Of a DNA stretch of 64,000 bases, positions 39,401 through 50,218 are shown piece by piece; positions within the stretch are counted from its first letter, which is position 1, and each line of letters opens with the position of its first letter. Below the pieces are notes generated by a model, which was not told where the DNA came from, searched no databases, and saw only the letters and a list, made by a program, of their open reading frames with translations. The position numbers were made by a program, and so were the translations under genes. This stretch comes from Deinococcus deserti VCD115 (GTDB lineage Bacteria > Deinococcota > Deinococci > Deinococcales > Deinococcaceae). The DNA lies in the NCBI RefSeq assembly GCF_000020685.1, contig NC_012526.1:1094001-1158000 (forward strand), given 5' to 3'.

Positions 39401-40665
39401 ACGATGGTTTCCGGCGCTTCTCCTTCGTCGAGCTGCTCGGTCACTTCTTCCTCCAGTTTCCCGAGACGCCGGGTTGCCGGATCAGTGGCGACAATCAGGC
39501 TGGCACCTACTGTCAGAACGGCTACCAGAGCATGCAGCTGCACGGTGTCCAGATCAATGAAGCCCACAGCTGCCGCTCCAAAAGCTCCAGCCCACATGGC
39601 CATCAGGCTGCGGTCCATACCGCGCTGCCGTGCGACGCGCCGTGAATTCCAGCGCAGAAAACACAGCGTCAGGAATGCGCTGGCCAGCGGCCAGGCGACA
39701 AACTGCTGATTCACCGCGTCTTTCTTGGCGTCCACCCCACTGAGACCATGACCGAGGCCCACGCCAAGCATCACCACACTCAAGGTGAACGGCAGGTGCC
39801 CGTAGAGCCACGCCTGCATGCGCTGAACCTGCCCTTCCACATGAGCGCCCAGCAGGGGAAGGGTGCGGGCCTGATCGAAATAAAGCCGCCAAAGGGCCAC
39901 CGTCAGCAGAATGGCACTCAGGGCCGGGGCCAGCGTGACCAGATTCATCTCCTGCTGCCGGCTGCCGTTGACCACTTCCGTGACGATGGCACCCAGCGCA
40001 ATGATCTGCAGAAGGCCTACCCGCTCGGGCAGATGCCCTTCATGAGGGAGACTGGAATGCGCGTTGCCCACCCGAGCCTGAATGACGACTGGAATGATCA
40101 TGTCAGCCAGCAGCGCGGCGCACCACAGGAGGATCTGCAGCGTGGACCCGCCAGGAAGCCAGGCAGAGATCAGCCACACCCCGGCGGCGAGCGCCAGGGG
40201 AGCGCTGCTCTGCTGTGCAAACGGGGCTCCGCCCGGCACCTCGCGGGCCAGGGCAAAGTGCATCACCACCTGCAGGACGCGGTTGGTGCCGTAGGCCAGG
40301 GCAAACGCCATCCCTGTATCCTTCAGATCACCCCGCAGGGTCAGGGCCAGCATGCCCATGGACACCAGCTGCGCCACCGTGCCCCAGCGGTAGGCGCGCG
40401 TCTCGTTGCCGTAGCGGGCCGCGAGCATGGTGTTGCCTGCCCAGGCCCACCAGACTGCCGTGAACATCAGTCCGAACTCGCCAAGGTTTTCGAGCTGAGG
40501 CGAGTCGCCCAGACGTTTGGCCAGCTGGTCAAACGCCACGACGAAGATCAGGTCGAAAAACAGTTCGAGCCAGGTGACCTTCTGGTCGTTGTGTACAGGG
40601 GTGCCGGCCGGGCCCGATGGTTCGTGTTCCTGAACTTCGATCGTATCGGGCTCGCCGTGGGTCAT
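39328..40665 (-). CDS. Low-temperature-requirement A (LtrA) family membrane protein
   Basis: A 445-residue protein with many hydrophobic helices. VTWLELFFDLIFVVAFDQLA is the LtrA N-terminal signature, followed by WWAWAGNTMLAARY and LPERVGLLQIIALGAIVTEVV, the ERxxLxxII-type core motif. The function is unknown; the family was named from Listeria growth at low temperature. The ATG at 40665 has GAGG 8 nt upstream. The C-terminal ~50 residues are acidic and cytosolic, and the last 73 bp overlap the idi gene tail to tail. It follows ruvA by 31 nt. Confidence 0.87.
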   Translation of the reverse strand: MTHGEPDTIEVQEHEPSGPAGTPVHNDQKVTWLELFFDLIFVVAFDQLAKRLGDSPQLENLGEFGLMFTAVWWAWAGNTMLAARYGNETRAYRWGTVAQLVSMGMLALTLRGDLKDTGMAFALAYGTNRVLQVVMHFALAREVPGGAPFAQQSSAPLALAAGVWLISAWLPGGSTLQILLWCAALLADMIIPVVIQARVGNAHSSLPHEGHLPERVGLLQIIALGAIVTEVVNGSRQQEMNLVTLAPALSAILLTVALWRLYFDQARTLPLLGAHVEGQVQRMQAWLYGHLPFTLSVVMLGVGLGHGLSGVDAKKDAVNQQFVAWPLASAFLTLCFLRWNSRRVARQRGMDRSLMAMWAGAFGAAAVGFIDLDTVQLHALVAVLTVGASLIVATDPATRRLGKLEEEVTEQLDEGEAPETIVQELADPSDEISANPPTNIETRSS

Positions 40666-40696
40666 GACCAACGCCTCATGGCGGACGCACGGCGCA

Positions 40697-41296
40697 TCAG
40701 CGCAGGCGTCCCAGGCCCTTGCGAATCAGGGCGTCAGCGCTCTGGGTGGGATCGGCGCCCAGCAGCTCGGCGACCACGCCGCGCACCTGGGCCTCACGGA
40801 AGCCGAGGGCCAGCAGCGCCTCAATGGCGTCGCGCCCGGCAGTGCTGGAGACCGGTGTCGCTCGCGTGCCGGCAGGAACGCCCGCCGCGGCCAGATGCTC
40901 GGGTACCTTGTTCTGCAACTCCAGAACCAGACGTTCAGCCGTTTTCTTGCCCACGCCGGATACACTCGACAGCAGCTTGACGTCTCCAGCCATCAGGCCC
41001 TGCGCCAGGGCGGAGACCGGCATGGCCGACAGCAGACTCAGACCCAGTTTCGGGCCCACCCCGCTGACCCCAGTGACCAGATCGAACAGCTTGAGGCTGT
41101 CAGCGTCGGAAAAGCCAAACAGCAGCTGCGCATCTTCCCGGACCACGAACCGGGTGCTCAGCTCGGCATTCTGACCGACCACCAGCTTGCCCAGGGTGCC
41201 AGCCGGGCACTGCACCTCGTAGCCGACGCCGCCAGCAACGATCACAGCGCTGTTTTCCCTCACTTCACGCACCACGCCGGACAGGTAAGCAATCAC
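40697..41296 (-). CDS. ruvA: Holliday junction helicase subunit RuvA
   Basis: A 199-residue RuvA, which binds Holliday junctions as a tetramer and loads RuvB. It has the OB domain (IAYLSGVVREVRENSAVIVA), helix-hairpin-helix motifs (LVTGVSGVGPKLGLSLLS and LLSSVSGVGKKTAERLVLEL), and a C-terminal RuvB-binding domain (AIEALLALGFREAQVRGVV). I start it at GTG 41296, giving MIAYLSG, the standard RuvA N-terminus. TAGAAT (plus-strand ATTCTA 41304-41309) ends 7 nt before this GTG, while an ATG at 41305 lies inside the -10 box and cannot be transcribed from it. Confidence 0.93.
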   Translation of the reverse strand: MIAYLSGVVREVRENSAVIVAGGVGYEVQCPAGTLGKLVVGQNAELSTRFVVREDAQLLFGFSDADSLKLFDLVTGVSGVGPKLGLSLLSAMPVSALAQGLMAGDVKLLSSVSGVGKKTAERLVLELQNKVPEHLAAAGVPAGTRATPVSSTAGRDAIEALLALGFREAQVRGVVAELLGADPTQSADALIRKGLGRLR

Positions 41297-41359
41297 ACCC
41301 GCCATTCTAGAGGCGCGCCCTTGTTGACACCTGCACCGCGCCACTTTGAAATGGTGCAT
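41297..41359. promoter_or_regulatory. Divergent promoters of ruvA and the GNAT gene
   Basis: For the plus strand, TTGACA (41324-41329) and TGAAAT (41347-41352) are 17 nt apart and the -10 ends 7 nt before GTG 41360. For the minus strand, TAGAAT (41304-41309) serves ruvA. Both genes would be leaderless and the two promoters share a 63-bp spacer. Confidence 0.65.
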
Positions 41360-41965
41360 GTGCCTCACATCCGACCTGCGCGCCCTGAGGACCGGGACGA
41401 CCTGTATCACATCTGTCTGAAAACAGCTGACAGTGGCCAGGACGGTACCCACCTGTACCAGGACCCGGAGCTAATCGGTCACGTCTATGCCGGACCATAC
41501 CTGGCCTATCAGCCTCAGTTTGCTTTTGTTCTCGAAGATGATCTGGGTGTCAGCGGCTATGTCATTGGCGCGCTCGATACCCGGGCTTTCGACGAAACCC
41601 TGGAACGCGAGTGGTGGCCCGCTTTACGGCGGCGCTACCCCGATCCGGCAGTGCCTGCCTCTGAGCGCAGCCGTGACGAAGCTGTCATTTACCAGATGCA
41701 CCACCCACGCCCGGCTGACCCGGACATCACAGCTGCCTACCCTTCACACCTTCACATCGACCTGTTGCCCCGTGCCCAGGGCGGGGGCCACGGACGGCGG
41801 CTGCTGTTCACTCTCTTTGAGGCGCTCCGTCAGGCCGGGTCCCCTGGGGTGCATCTGGGTGTGGGCGGACGCAACATCAATGCCCAGGCGTTCTACCGGC
41901 ACGTCGGATTTCAGGATTTAAAACCCCTGCCTGACGGCGGAGCCCTGATGGGCTGGACACTCTAG
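41360..41965 (+). CDS. GNAT family N-acetyltransferase
   Basis: A 201-residue acetyltransferase. The start PHIRPARPEDRDDLYHICLKT is typical, and LHIDLLPRAQGGGHGRRLLFTLFEAL is the acetyl-CoA-binding motif A with QGGGHGRRL as the Q/RxxGxG/A loop. NAQAFYRHVGF is motif B. The substrate is unknown; the length and YHICLKT group it with a GNAT set often near sugar or amino-sugar genes. I start at GTG 41360 from the promoter spacing; ATG 41351 is the alternative. It converges with the hydrolase gene with 10 nt between. Confidence 0.82.
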   Translation: MPHIRPARPEDRDDLYHICLKTADSGQDGTHLYQDPELIGHVYAGPYLAYQPQFAFVLEDDLGVSGYVIGALDTRAFDETLEREWWPALRRRYPDPAVPASERSRDEAVIYQMHHPRPADPDITAAYPSHLHIDLLPRAQGGGHGRRLLFTLFEALRQAGSPGVHLGVGGRNINAQAFYRHVGFQDLKPLPDGGALMGWTL

Positions 41966-41975
41966 AAACGGTCCG

Positions 41976-42752
41976 TTACGGCATGCGGGTCCACGTCAGT
42001 GTCTCCTGCACGATGGTGGCCCACTCCTGCTCACGGGGCTCGTGGGCCATGCCATCAATCTCCAGCAGGCGGGAACCGGAAGCGGCCGCAAAGCTGCGTC
42101 CCTCTTCCGGAGGGCAGACACGGTCTTCTGTGCCAACGGCCAGCAGGCCTGGAACGTTCAGAGCGCGGGCATGCGTCAGCGGTGATCCTTCATGCCACTG
42201 TTTGGCGGTCAGAACCGCGTCGTAATAACGCCTGAGCGCATTGAGGGCGCTGCTCTGGTACACCCGGCGCAGGTCGGTCGGAGCACTGACGGCGACCACA
42301 TGTGACGCGCACGTGTCCTGGGTCGCTGCTGTCAGCAGGGCGATCAGGCCGCCCATGCTGAAGCCCAGCATCACCACCGGCCCCCGCGGCTGGGACGAGA
42401 GCCACTCCAGGGCCAGCCGGGTGTCCCGCGCGCCGCTCCGGCCGTAGTCGTCGCAACCGCCCGAACCGCGCCATCCACGGCTGGACAGACTGAGTGCATG
42501 CCATCCGGCTTCGGCAAACATTCGAGCCGGTTCAGCCATGGCGCTGGCATCCTGACCCCAGCCATGAAGCAGCAGGACTGCCGGCGCCTGCTGCGGCTGC
42601 CCCCAGTGGTAGCCACCCAGGGTGCCGTCTGGTACAGGAACCGTAACTCGCTCAGCACCGGGAAGGTCGGGTAGATCCAGGCCAGGGATAGTCACAGCCC
42701 ATTGTCGCCCGGTCCGTAGGCCATTGATGTGATCCCCAGGTGGGCAGACCAC
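41976..42752 (-). CDS. Alpha/beta hydrolase
   Basis: A 258-residue alpha/beta-hydrolase. LLLHGWGQDAS is the oxyanion HG region, GFSMGG is the nucleophile elbow with Ser, and TEDRVCPPEEG and DGMAHEP hold the likely Asp and His. It resembles esterases and dienelactone-hydrolase-like enzymes; the substrate is unknown. The start is uncertain: GTG 42752 gives the length listed, and GTG 42695 (VTIPGLDLPDLPG) is a good alternative. Confidence 0.8.
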   Translation of the reverse strand: MVCPPGDHINGLRTGRQWAVTIPGLDLPDLPGAERVTVPVPDGTLGGYHWGQPQQAPAVLLLHGWGQDASAMAEPARMFAEAGWHALSLSSRGWRGSGGCDDYGRSGARDTRLALEWLSSQPRGPVVMLGFSMGGLIALLTAATQDTCASHVVAVSAPTDLRRVYQSSALNALRRYYDAVLTAKQWHEGSPLTHARALNVPGLLAVGTEDRVCPPEEGRSFAAASGSRLLEIDGMAHEPREQEWATIVQETLTWTRMP

Positions 42753-42850
42753 GGTAACGTGGGGTCATGATGTTCCGCTTCCTTTCGAAGATGCGAATGC
42801 TCCGCTGCTCCTGATCCAGAGGCTGTCTGGAGCGCATTCATACCGGACGC

Positions 42851-42889
42851 AGCTCATCTTTTCTGAAAGCTGAGCTTTTTCCGTATGCT
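42851..42889 (+). promoter_or_regulatory. Hairpin with T-run, then a -10 box, upstream of metG
   Basis: AGCTCA (42851-42856) pairs with TGAGCT (42871-42876), followed by TTTTT, with CTTT/AAAG nested. It looks like a rho-independent terminator, yet the gene before it is on the other strand. TATGCT (42884-42889) just after it is a plausible metG -10, giving a leader of about 50 nt with a GGAGGAG Shine-Dalgarno. It may insulate metG from readthrough, or act as an attenuator if transcription starts earlier. Confidence 0.45.
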
Positions 42890-42948
42890 GGAGAGGTTGT
42901 CCGGCCTGCCTCTCATCAGGGTAAGCGCCGGGCGGAGGAGAGATCAGC

Positions 42949-44955
<2,007 letters not shown>

Positions 44956-44979
44956 CACACAACTGCTGAGTCAGCGGAT

Positions 44980-45018
44980 CGCGGCGGCACCGGGAGAGCT
45001 ACTCCCGGTGCCGCCGCG
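44980..45018 (+). terminator. Perfect 17-bp G+C-rich hairpin abutting the rapZ -10 box
   Basis: CGCGGCGGCACCGGGAG (44980-44996) pairs perfectly with CTCCCGGTGCCGCCGCG (45002-45018), loop AGCTA. There is no T-run. TAGACT, the rapZ -10, starts 4 nt after the stem (45022-45027), so the rapZ -35 region lies inside the hairpin. It probably ends metG, possibly with Rho, and may also affect rapZ initiation. Confidence 0.65.
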
Positions 45019-45033
45019 TACTAGACTGCCGGC

Positions 45034-45876
45034 ATGCCGTTCGTGGTTGTGTCCGGGCTCTCCGGCAGTGGAAAAAGTACCGCGTTGCGGGCGCTGGAAG
45101 ACGCTGGCTTCTTCATTACCGATAACCTTCCCCCGGAGTTATGGGGCGCGATGTATGACCTGAGCAAGGCCAGAGGCCTGACCCGCGTGGCGGTCAGCAC
45201 CGACGCGCGCACGCGGGATTTTCTGAGCGCACTGGACGACAGCTATATCAGGCTCTCGCGCCGCGAGGAGGACCTTCACACGCTGTATCTGGAGGCCAAT
45301 TCGGAGGTGCTGCTCAAGCGTTACAACTTCACCCGCCGGGAGCACCCGCTGGGTGAGACCCTGATGGTGGATTTTGCGCGGGAGCGCGAGCTGCTGGCGC
45401 CGCTGAGGGCCATCGCCGATACCGTGATCGACACCACCGACCTCAGCGCCACTGACCTGGCCGAGCGCGTGCTGCGGCTGTTCCGGCTGGAGCACGACTT
45501 TCACCTGCGGCTGCTGTCGTTTGGTTTCAAGCATGCTCCGCCACGCGACGCTGACCTGGTGCTGGATGTGCGGTCGCTTCCCAACCCGCACTACGACCCG
45601 GTCCTGCGGCCCCGCACTGGCCTGGAGCGTGAGGTCGCACAGTACGTGTTTCAGAACCAGGCAGGAGAGGACTTCTACGCGAACCTGCGGGACTTTGTAC
45701 GTACCAGTGCCGAGCGGGCCCGCGACACAGGCCGGCATGGATACACGGTGGCGATCGGATGCACCGGAGGGCAGCACCGCAGTGTGGCGGTGGCCAGCCG
45801 GCTGGCTGCCGACCTGCGTGACCTGAATGTGGATATCACCGATCACCGGGACATGAAAGCAGGAACCAGGGAATGA
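45034..45876 (+). CDS. rapZ: RapZ/YvcJ family nucleotide-binding adapter
   Basis: A 280-residue P-loop protein. Walker A is [10 protein letters not shown], and [10 protein letters not shown] and [22 protein letters not shown] are the family's N-domain motifs. The C-terminal domain has [27 protein letters not shown] and [12 protein letters not shown]. In E. coli RapZ controls glmS through small RNAs; outside enterobacteria the family binds and hydrolyses GTP with an unknown target. TAGACT ends 6 nt before the ATG, so leaderless. The stop overlaps yvcK by ATGA. Confidence 0.93.
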
Positions 45877-47231
45877 GTGATCCTCCACTGCGGCGCGATC
45901 AGATAGGCACCGTTTTCCCTGTGGAGAACGGCGCCACCGGGCATCCCAAAACCCGGCGCGCCCGCATGTGGATGCAACCAGGCATTGGCGTCAAGCGCTG
46001 GCTGATGCTGTTCGTGGTTTGTACCTTTATTGGGGCGGTCGGCTTCCTTCACTTCACCTGGACCGGGCCACTGCACTTCACGGCCACCAAGTGGATCCTG
46101 TGGGTCAACCGCTTCCTGCGTCCGGAATTCATGCCGCTGTATCTGGGAGGCATGATCATCATGACCCTGTCTCTGCTCGGAGCTCTATGGAGCATCGCTA
46201 TGCTCAGCCGCAGCGTATTACGGGGAACAGGGACTGCTCCCAATACTGCTGTAGATGTCATTTATGCCCGGCATACCCTGAGCCGCGCGCCACGTGTGGT
46301 GGCTCTGGGGGGAGGCACTGGCCTGTCCAATCTTCTGAAGGGGTTGAGGGAGATTACCGGGAACACCACGGCCGTCGTGGCTATCTCTGATGACGGCGGC
46401 AGCAGTGGCCGGCTGCGCGAGTCGCTGGACATGATTGCTCCGGGTGACCTGACGGACTGCTATGCCGCGCTGTCCGACAGCCCGGTGATGGCCCGGCTGA
46501 TGCTTCACCGCTTCACCCGGGGCGACGGCATTAAGGGGCATACCTTCGGGAACCTGATGCTGGCGACCCTCAGTGAGGAAGAAGGTGGTCTGGGTGAGGC
46601 CATGCAGGATATTCACGAGGTGCTGAGGATCCGCGGCCACGTGTATCCGGCCACGCTGCATCCGGCTTCACTTGTCGCGCAGCTCAGTGACGGCCGCGTG
46701 ATCAGAGGCGAAAGTCAGTTCGCAACTGCTGTTGGGGAAGCCCGGATCGAGCAGGTTCAGCTTGACCCGCCGGACGTGCCGGTGATGGGCGCCATTCCGC
46801 GTGCACTGGAAGAGGCCGAGCTGATTGTTCTCGGTCCAGGCAGCCTGTATACCAGCATCATCCCGGCGCTTCTGGTGCAGGAAATAGCTGTGGGGATCCG
46901 CAACTCGCCTGCGCCTCTGGTCTACGTGGCCAGCCTGATGACTGAGCCAGGAGAGACGGACGGTCACACCCTCGAAGACCATGTAAATGCCATCGTTCGT
47001 CACCTGGGCCGCACTCCTGACCACATTCTGGTCAACAGCGCCACGCCGCCGAAAGACGTATTGGACCGCTACGCCCAGCAGGGAGCAAGGTTGCTGGACC
47101 TGAGTGGCGCCACCCAGGAGCTGCGGGACCGGGTGCGCAGTCTGCCTCTGCTGCAGCCCAATCAGGCCCGCCATGATCCTCATGCGCTGGCGCAGGCCCT
47201 GCTCAACTACACCTTGCGGCGGCACCCCTGA
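45873..47231 (+). CDS. yvcK: YvcK/CofD-like gluconeogenesis factor with membrane anchor
   Basis: A 452-residue protein. The first ~125 residues contain two hydrophobic segments ([35 protein letters not shown]) and are an added membrane anchor not found in B. subtilis YvcK. The CofD-like domain follows: [44 protein letters not shown] and [15 protein letters not shown]. YvcK binds UDP-GlcNAc and links carbon metabolism to cell-wall synthesis. The pairing with rapZ is a conserved arrangement in many bacteria. Confidence 0.92.
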
Positions 47232-47649
47232 CCGAGCAGCTTCCGGTCGTGACGTTGACGTTCTATACACGCGTCGATCTGGGGGGCGCCGGCGGCCCCG
47301 GCTGACGCCACCACTTCGCTCGTGTTATGTCCGGATGGAGCTATCGGCGATGAACTTCAGGCACACGATGAGGTCCACTACGGCCGGGGAACCGGGCATA
47401 GAAGTTACTTCATGATCTGAAGAGACTGCCCTGTAACACCTGGCAGCTTTTTGCCTTTTTCAGCTGAAGGTACCTATGTCGGCATTGACGTTCCCGTGCG
47501 GCTGCGCCTTGAGCTTCTGCTGCTCTTGGGGCAGAGTCCCTTGCCCGGTCTCCAGCGCAGCTTGCACATCCCCTAGATTCCGAATGGCCGTCGGCACCTG
47601 CCTACCCGACCTGTGCAGGAGAAACGGCAGCGGCTGGTAGCCTGCACAG
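47232..47649. other. 418-bp intergenic region between yvcK and proA
   Basis: No convincing gene. A terminator-like hairpin is at 47426-47460. On the minus strand an open stretch from about 47570 to the stop at 47460 reads DVQAALETGQGTLPQEQQKL and continues KAQPHGNVNADIGTFS, hydrophilic and protein-like but with no clear start; it could be a short ORF from a GTG or a gene remnant. TAGCCT (47638-47643) ends 6 nt before the proA ATG. Confidence 0.5.
47426..47460 (+). terminator. Probable terminator of rapZ-yvcK
   Basis: CTGCC (47426-47430) pairs with GGCAG (47442-47446), followed by CTTTTTGCCTTTTT. The stem is short but the double T-run is good. It is 195 nt after the yvcK stop. Confidence 0.5.
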
Positions 47650-48939
47650 ATGACCACCGCATTTCCTGAACAAGGCCCCCTGCGCGTTGTGGCGCAGCAG
47701 GCACGCACGGCGGCCCGTACCCTGCGTTCGTTGAGCACCGAACGTAAGATCGCTGTCCTGCATGCCCTGGCCAGAGAACTGCGTGCCCGCGAAAGCCAGA
47801 TCCTGGAGGCCAATGCCCAGGATGTGGCCGCAGCTCAGGCGGCAGGCCTGGGTGCCGCCATGGTGGACCGCCTGCGCCTCACTCCGGCCGCGCTACACGG
47901 CATTGCCGCAGATGTCGAAGCAGTGGCTGGGCTGAGTGATCCAGTGGGGGAGTCCACGCCCGAAAAACTGTTGCCCAGCGGCATCCGGGTCTCTACGCGC
48001 CGCGTTCCACTGGGGGTCTTGGGAGTGATCTACGAGAGCCGTCCCAATGTGACGGTCGACGTGGCTGCCCTGGCTCTGATGAGTGGAAATGCGGTGATTC
48101 TGCGAGGAGGCAAGGAGACCGTGCGGAGCAACACGGCCCTGGAGGAGGCCATCCAGGCAGCACTCCGCGCCGAGGGCCTGCCGCAGGAGGCCGTGCAGGT
48201 GATCCGGGACCCTGCCCGCGAGCGCATGCTGGAACTGCTGAAGCTCGACGATCTGGTCGACGCGATTATTCCGCGCGGGGGCGCTGCTCTGCACAGATTC
48301 TGCGTGGAGAATGCGACTGTTCCGGTTATCGTAGGTGGAATCGGTGTGGTGCATCTGTACCTTGACGGCAGCTTCACCCAGGACCCGAATGATGTGCGCC
48401 GGGCTGCAGAGGTCGTCCTGAACGCCAAAGTACAGAAGCCCAGTGCCTGCAACGCCCTGGATACGCTGCTTGTGGACCGCGCGGCCCTCACCGTCCTTCC
48501 CCAGATTGCACAGAGTCTTGCGGCGCAGGGGGTGGAGCTGCGGGCCGACCCGGAAGCTCTGACCTGTCTCAGCGGAGCAGGGTTACAGGCCCACCCGGCC
48601 CAGGAATCAGATTACGGCCAGGAGTTTCTGGCCCTGACCATGAGTCTCAAGGTGGTTGCCGGGCTTGACGAGGCGCTGAACTTTATCGCGGCGCATGGCA
48701 ACCATACCGACGTGATCCTGACCCGTGACGCAGCGCAGGCCGAGCGCTTTGTTCAGGATGTCGACAGCGCTGCCGTAATGGTCAACGCCAGCCCCCGGTT
48801 CAACGATGGCGGTCAGTTGGGCCTGGGAGCCGAGGTGGCCATCAGCACCCAGAAGCTTCACGCACGTGGGCCGATGGGATTGCGGGAACTGACGACAACC
48901 AAGTGGGTCGTCATGGGCGACGGTCATACACGCGCCTGA
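47650..48939 (+). CDS. proA: Gamma-glutamyl phosphate reductase
   Basis: A 429-residue aldehyde-dehydrogenase-fold enzyme that reduces gamma-glutamyl phosphate with NADPH, the second step of proline synthesis. [33 protein letters not shown], and [17 protein letters not shown] with the catalytic Cys are the ProA signatures; [22 protein letters not shown] is the C-terminal one. TAGCCT ends 6 nt before the ATG. proB is not in the window. Confidence 0.96.
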   Translation: MTTAFPEQGPLRVVAQQARTAARTLRSLSTERKIAVLHALARELRARESQILEANAQDVAAAQAAGLGAAMVDRLRLTPAALHGIAADVEAVAGLSDPVGESTPEKLLPSGIRVSTRRVPLGVLGVIYESRPNVTVDVAALALMSGNAVILRGGKETVRSNTALEEAIQAALRAEGLPQEAVQVIRDPARERMLELLKLDDLVDAIIPRGGAALHRFCVENATVPVIVGGIGVVHLYLDGSFTQDPNDVRRAAEVVLNAKVQKPSACNALDTLLVDRAALTVLPQIAQSLAAQGVELRADPEALTCLSGAGLQAHPAQESDYGQEFLALTMSLKVVAGLDEALNFIAAHGNHTDVILTRDAAQAERFVQDVDSAAVMVNASPRFNDGGQLGLGAEVAISTQKLHARGPMGLRELTTTKWVVMGDGHTRA

Positions 48940-48962
48940 GGCGCACGGCAAAGGCGCTTCAG
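48936..48962. terminator. Hairpin at the proA stop
   Basis: CTGAGGCGC (48936-48944) pairs with GCGCTTCAG (48954-48962) with one G-T pair; the proA TGA lies in the left arm. It sits between proA and the convergent sigma-like gene. No T-run is present. Confidence 0.4.
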
Positions 48963-48985
48963 ACGAAGACAGGTTGCAGCGGGGT

Positions 48986-49336
48986 TCAGGCAGTAAGCAG
49001 CGCTGAGGTGGCCAGGCGTTGTTCCTGTGGCATCAGAACCCGCTGGGCTGTTCCAATCAGCCACATGCGCGCTTCCAGGGATGTACTGGCGTGGCAGTGA
49101 GCCTGGCGCATGATCTGCAGCCACGTTTCCTGTACACGGGCTTCCGGATCCGGCACTTTCGACCGCTCTGCCATGGCATACAACAGTCTGGCGTAGCGTC
49201 GGTGCAGTTCTCTCAGGGCTTCGAGTTCGTTCTGTGCCAGCGCACACAGCAACTCCGCGTCCGACAAGGTGCTCATCTCCGTCGAGGCGCGCATCACATG
49301 AGCGTCAGCCTGAGGCGTGGAGGTTTGGTCTGTCAT
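48986..49336 (-). CDS. Sigma-70 region-2-like protein without region 4
   Basis: A 116-residue protein. LSDAELLCALAQNELEALRE, LHRRYARLLYAMAERS, ARVQETWLQIMRQA and ARMWLIGTAQRVL follow the order and spacing of ECF sigma factor region 2 (D-E-LL, AF-LY-RY, AEDVVQEVF, WL--IARN). The chain then ends, with no region 4 in this frame or downstream, where proA begins on the other strand. The acidic core-binding residues are partly lost. It may be a truncated or decaying sigma factor, or a region-2-only regulator. TATTTT lies 10 nt before the ATG on the minus strand. Confidence 0.55.
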   Translation of the reverse strand: MTDQTSTPQADAHVMRASTEMSTLSDAELLCALAQNELEALRELHRRYARLLYAMAERSKVPDPEARVQETWLQIMRQAHCHASTSLEARMWLIGTAQRVLMPQEQRLATSALLTA

Positions 49337-50218
49337 GCATCACCAGAAAATAAGAAGGGCAAACACCTAAGGTCGCCGGCGCTCAGACGGGATCGGGGAG
49401 ATGCAAAACGAATTCCCGAGTCAGGACGGCAGGAAACGGCACTGGAACCTCTGGTGTGTGGACAACGAGGTTGGGTCAGGAGTCCTGAAGAGCCATGCCT
49501 GCCTTGCCAACCCAGTTTCCTTCTGCCGGTGGAGGGTTGGTCCAGACAGGGAACAGTGGCGTGGCGGCTGACGGAATGCGGCATACGTTCTCCTGGTGCC
49601 ATCAAAAGCCTGAAACGGCCTGGGACCTTTGTGGCAACTATTGTCCAACGACCCTCTCACCCTAGATTGTGCGCAATCAAATTGATAGCTCTGGGCAGAG
49701 AGGGTTCATTAATCTAATTTCGCGGTGAGCAGAGGAGAACACAGCTCTTTCTCTGGGCCGGTTCACGAGAATGAGAACTGCGCATCAGAAGGTTTCGGTG
49801 AGTGATAGCTGTGCGGGGTAATGGGGAGTTATTAGTGGACCCCTGAGCTCTGGCAGAGAGACATCGTTCGTATTGATGCCCGCAGCGAAAGAACCATCAT
49901 TCTTTGCGTAAGAACGGAACTAATCCGAGGATCTCCTGGACATCACATATCCGATTCCCGAACACTCAAGCGCTCAACATTGAAGCTCTAGAGGCCTCTG
50001 ATCAGGGTCCACCTGTGCATAGGGCTGGTGGAATGGCTTCATTGGGAATCTTCGCGTTGCATACATCGTTAACACGCCCGCAGGACATCAATACACTCCA
50101 GCCATGTGTAAGGCCAATAAGTAGGAAATAGGAAATTGCCCTGTCCGTAGCTCTTTTGGCCAGCAGCAGTAAAGCCCCCGATCACCGGGGGCTTAAGTAT
50201 GTCTTTGTATTGGTCAGA
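49337..50218. other. 882-bp gene-poor, A+T-richer region
   Basis: I see no supportable protein gene on either strand. Open frames here are short, lack start signals and have no family features. The base composition from about 49640 to 50160 is visibly lower in G+C than the flanks. It holds the promoter of the sigma-like gene at its left end and the dxs terminator at its right end. It could be decayed or acquired DNA, or hide a non-coding RNA; I cannot identify one. Confidence 0.5.
50172..50194. terminator. Terminator of dxs
   Basis: AAGCCCCCG (50172-50180) pairs with CGGGGGCTT (50186-50194), loop of 5 nt. On the minus strand it is followed by TACTGC after the stem T residues, and it lies 25 nt after the dxs stop. 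It can work in both directions. Confidence 0.75.

Noticed and set aside
40664..41359. Long N-terminal extension of the GNAT gene across ruvA
   Set aside because: It is the antisense shadow of ruvA; the promoter before 41360 and the family start fit the shorter protein.
42851..42948. T-box riboswitch before metG
   Set aside because: The leader is too short, and I see no T-box core sequence or specifier loop.
49019..49717. A 232-codon plus-strand frame over the sigma-like gene and desert
   Set aside because: No start signal, no family resemblance, and it runs antisense to the better supported region-2 frame.
49904..50131. A 75-codon frame in the A+T-richer gap
   Set aside because: No ribosome signal or -10 box at the right distance, and no recognisable features in the peptide.
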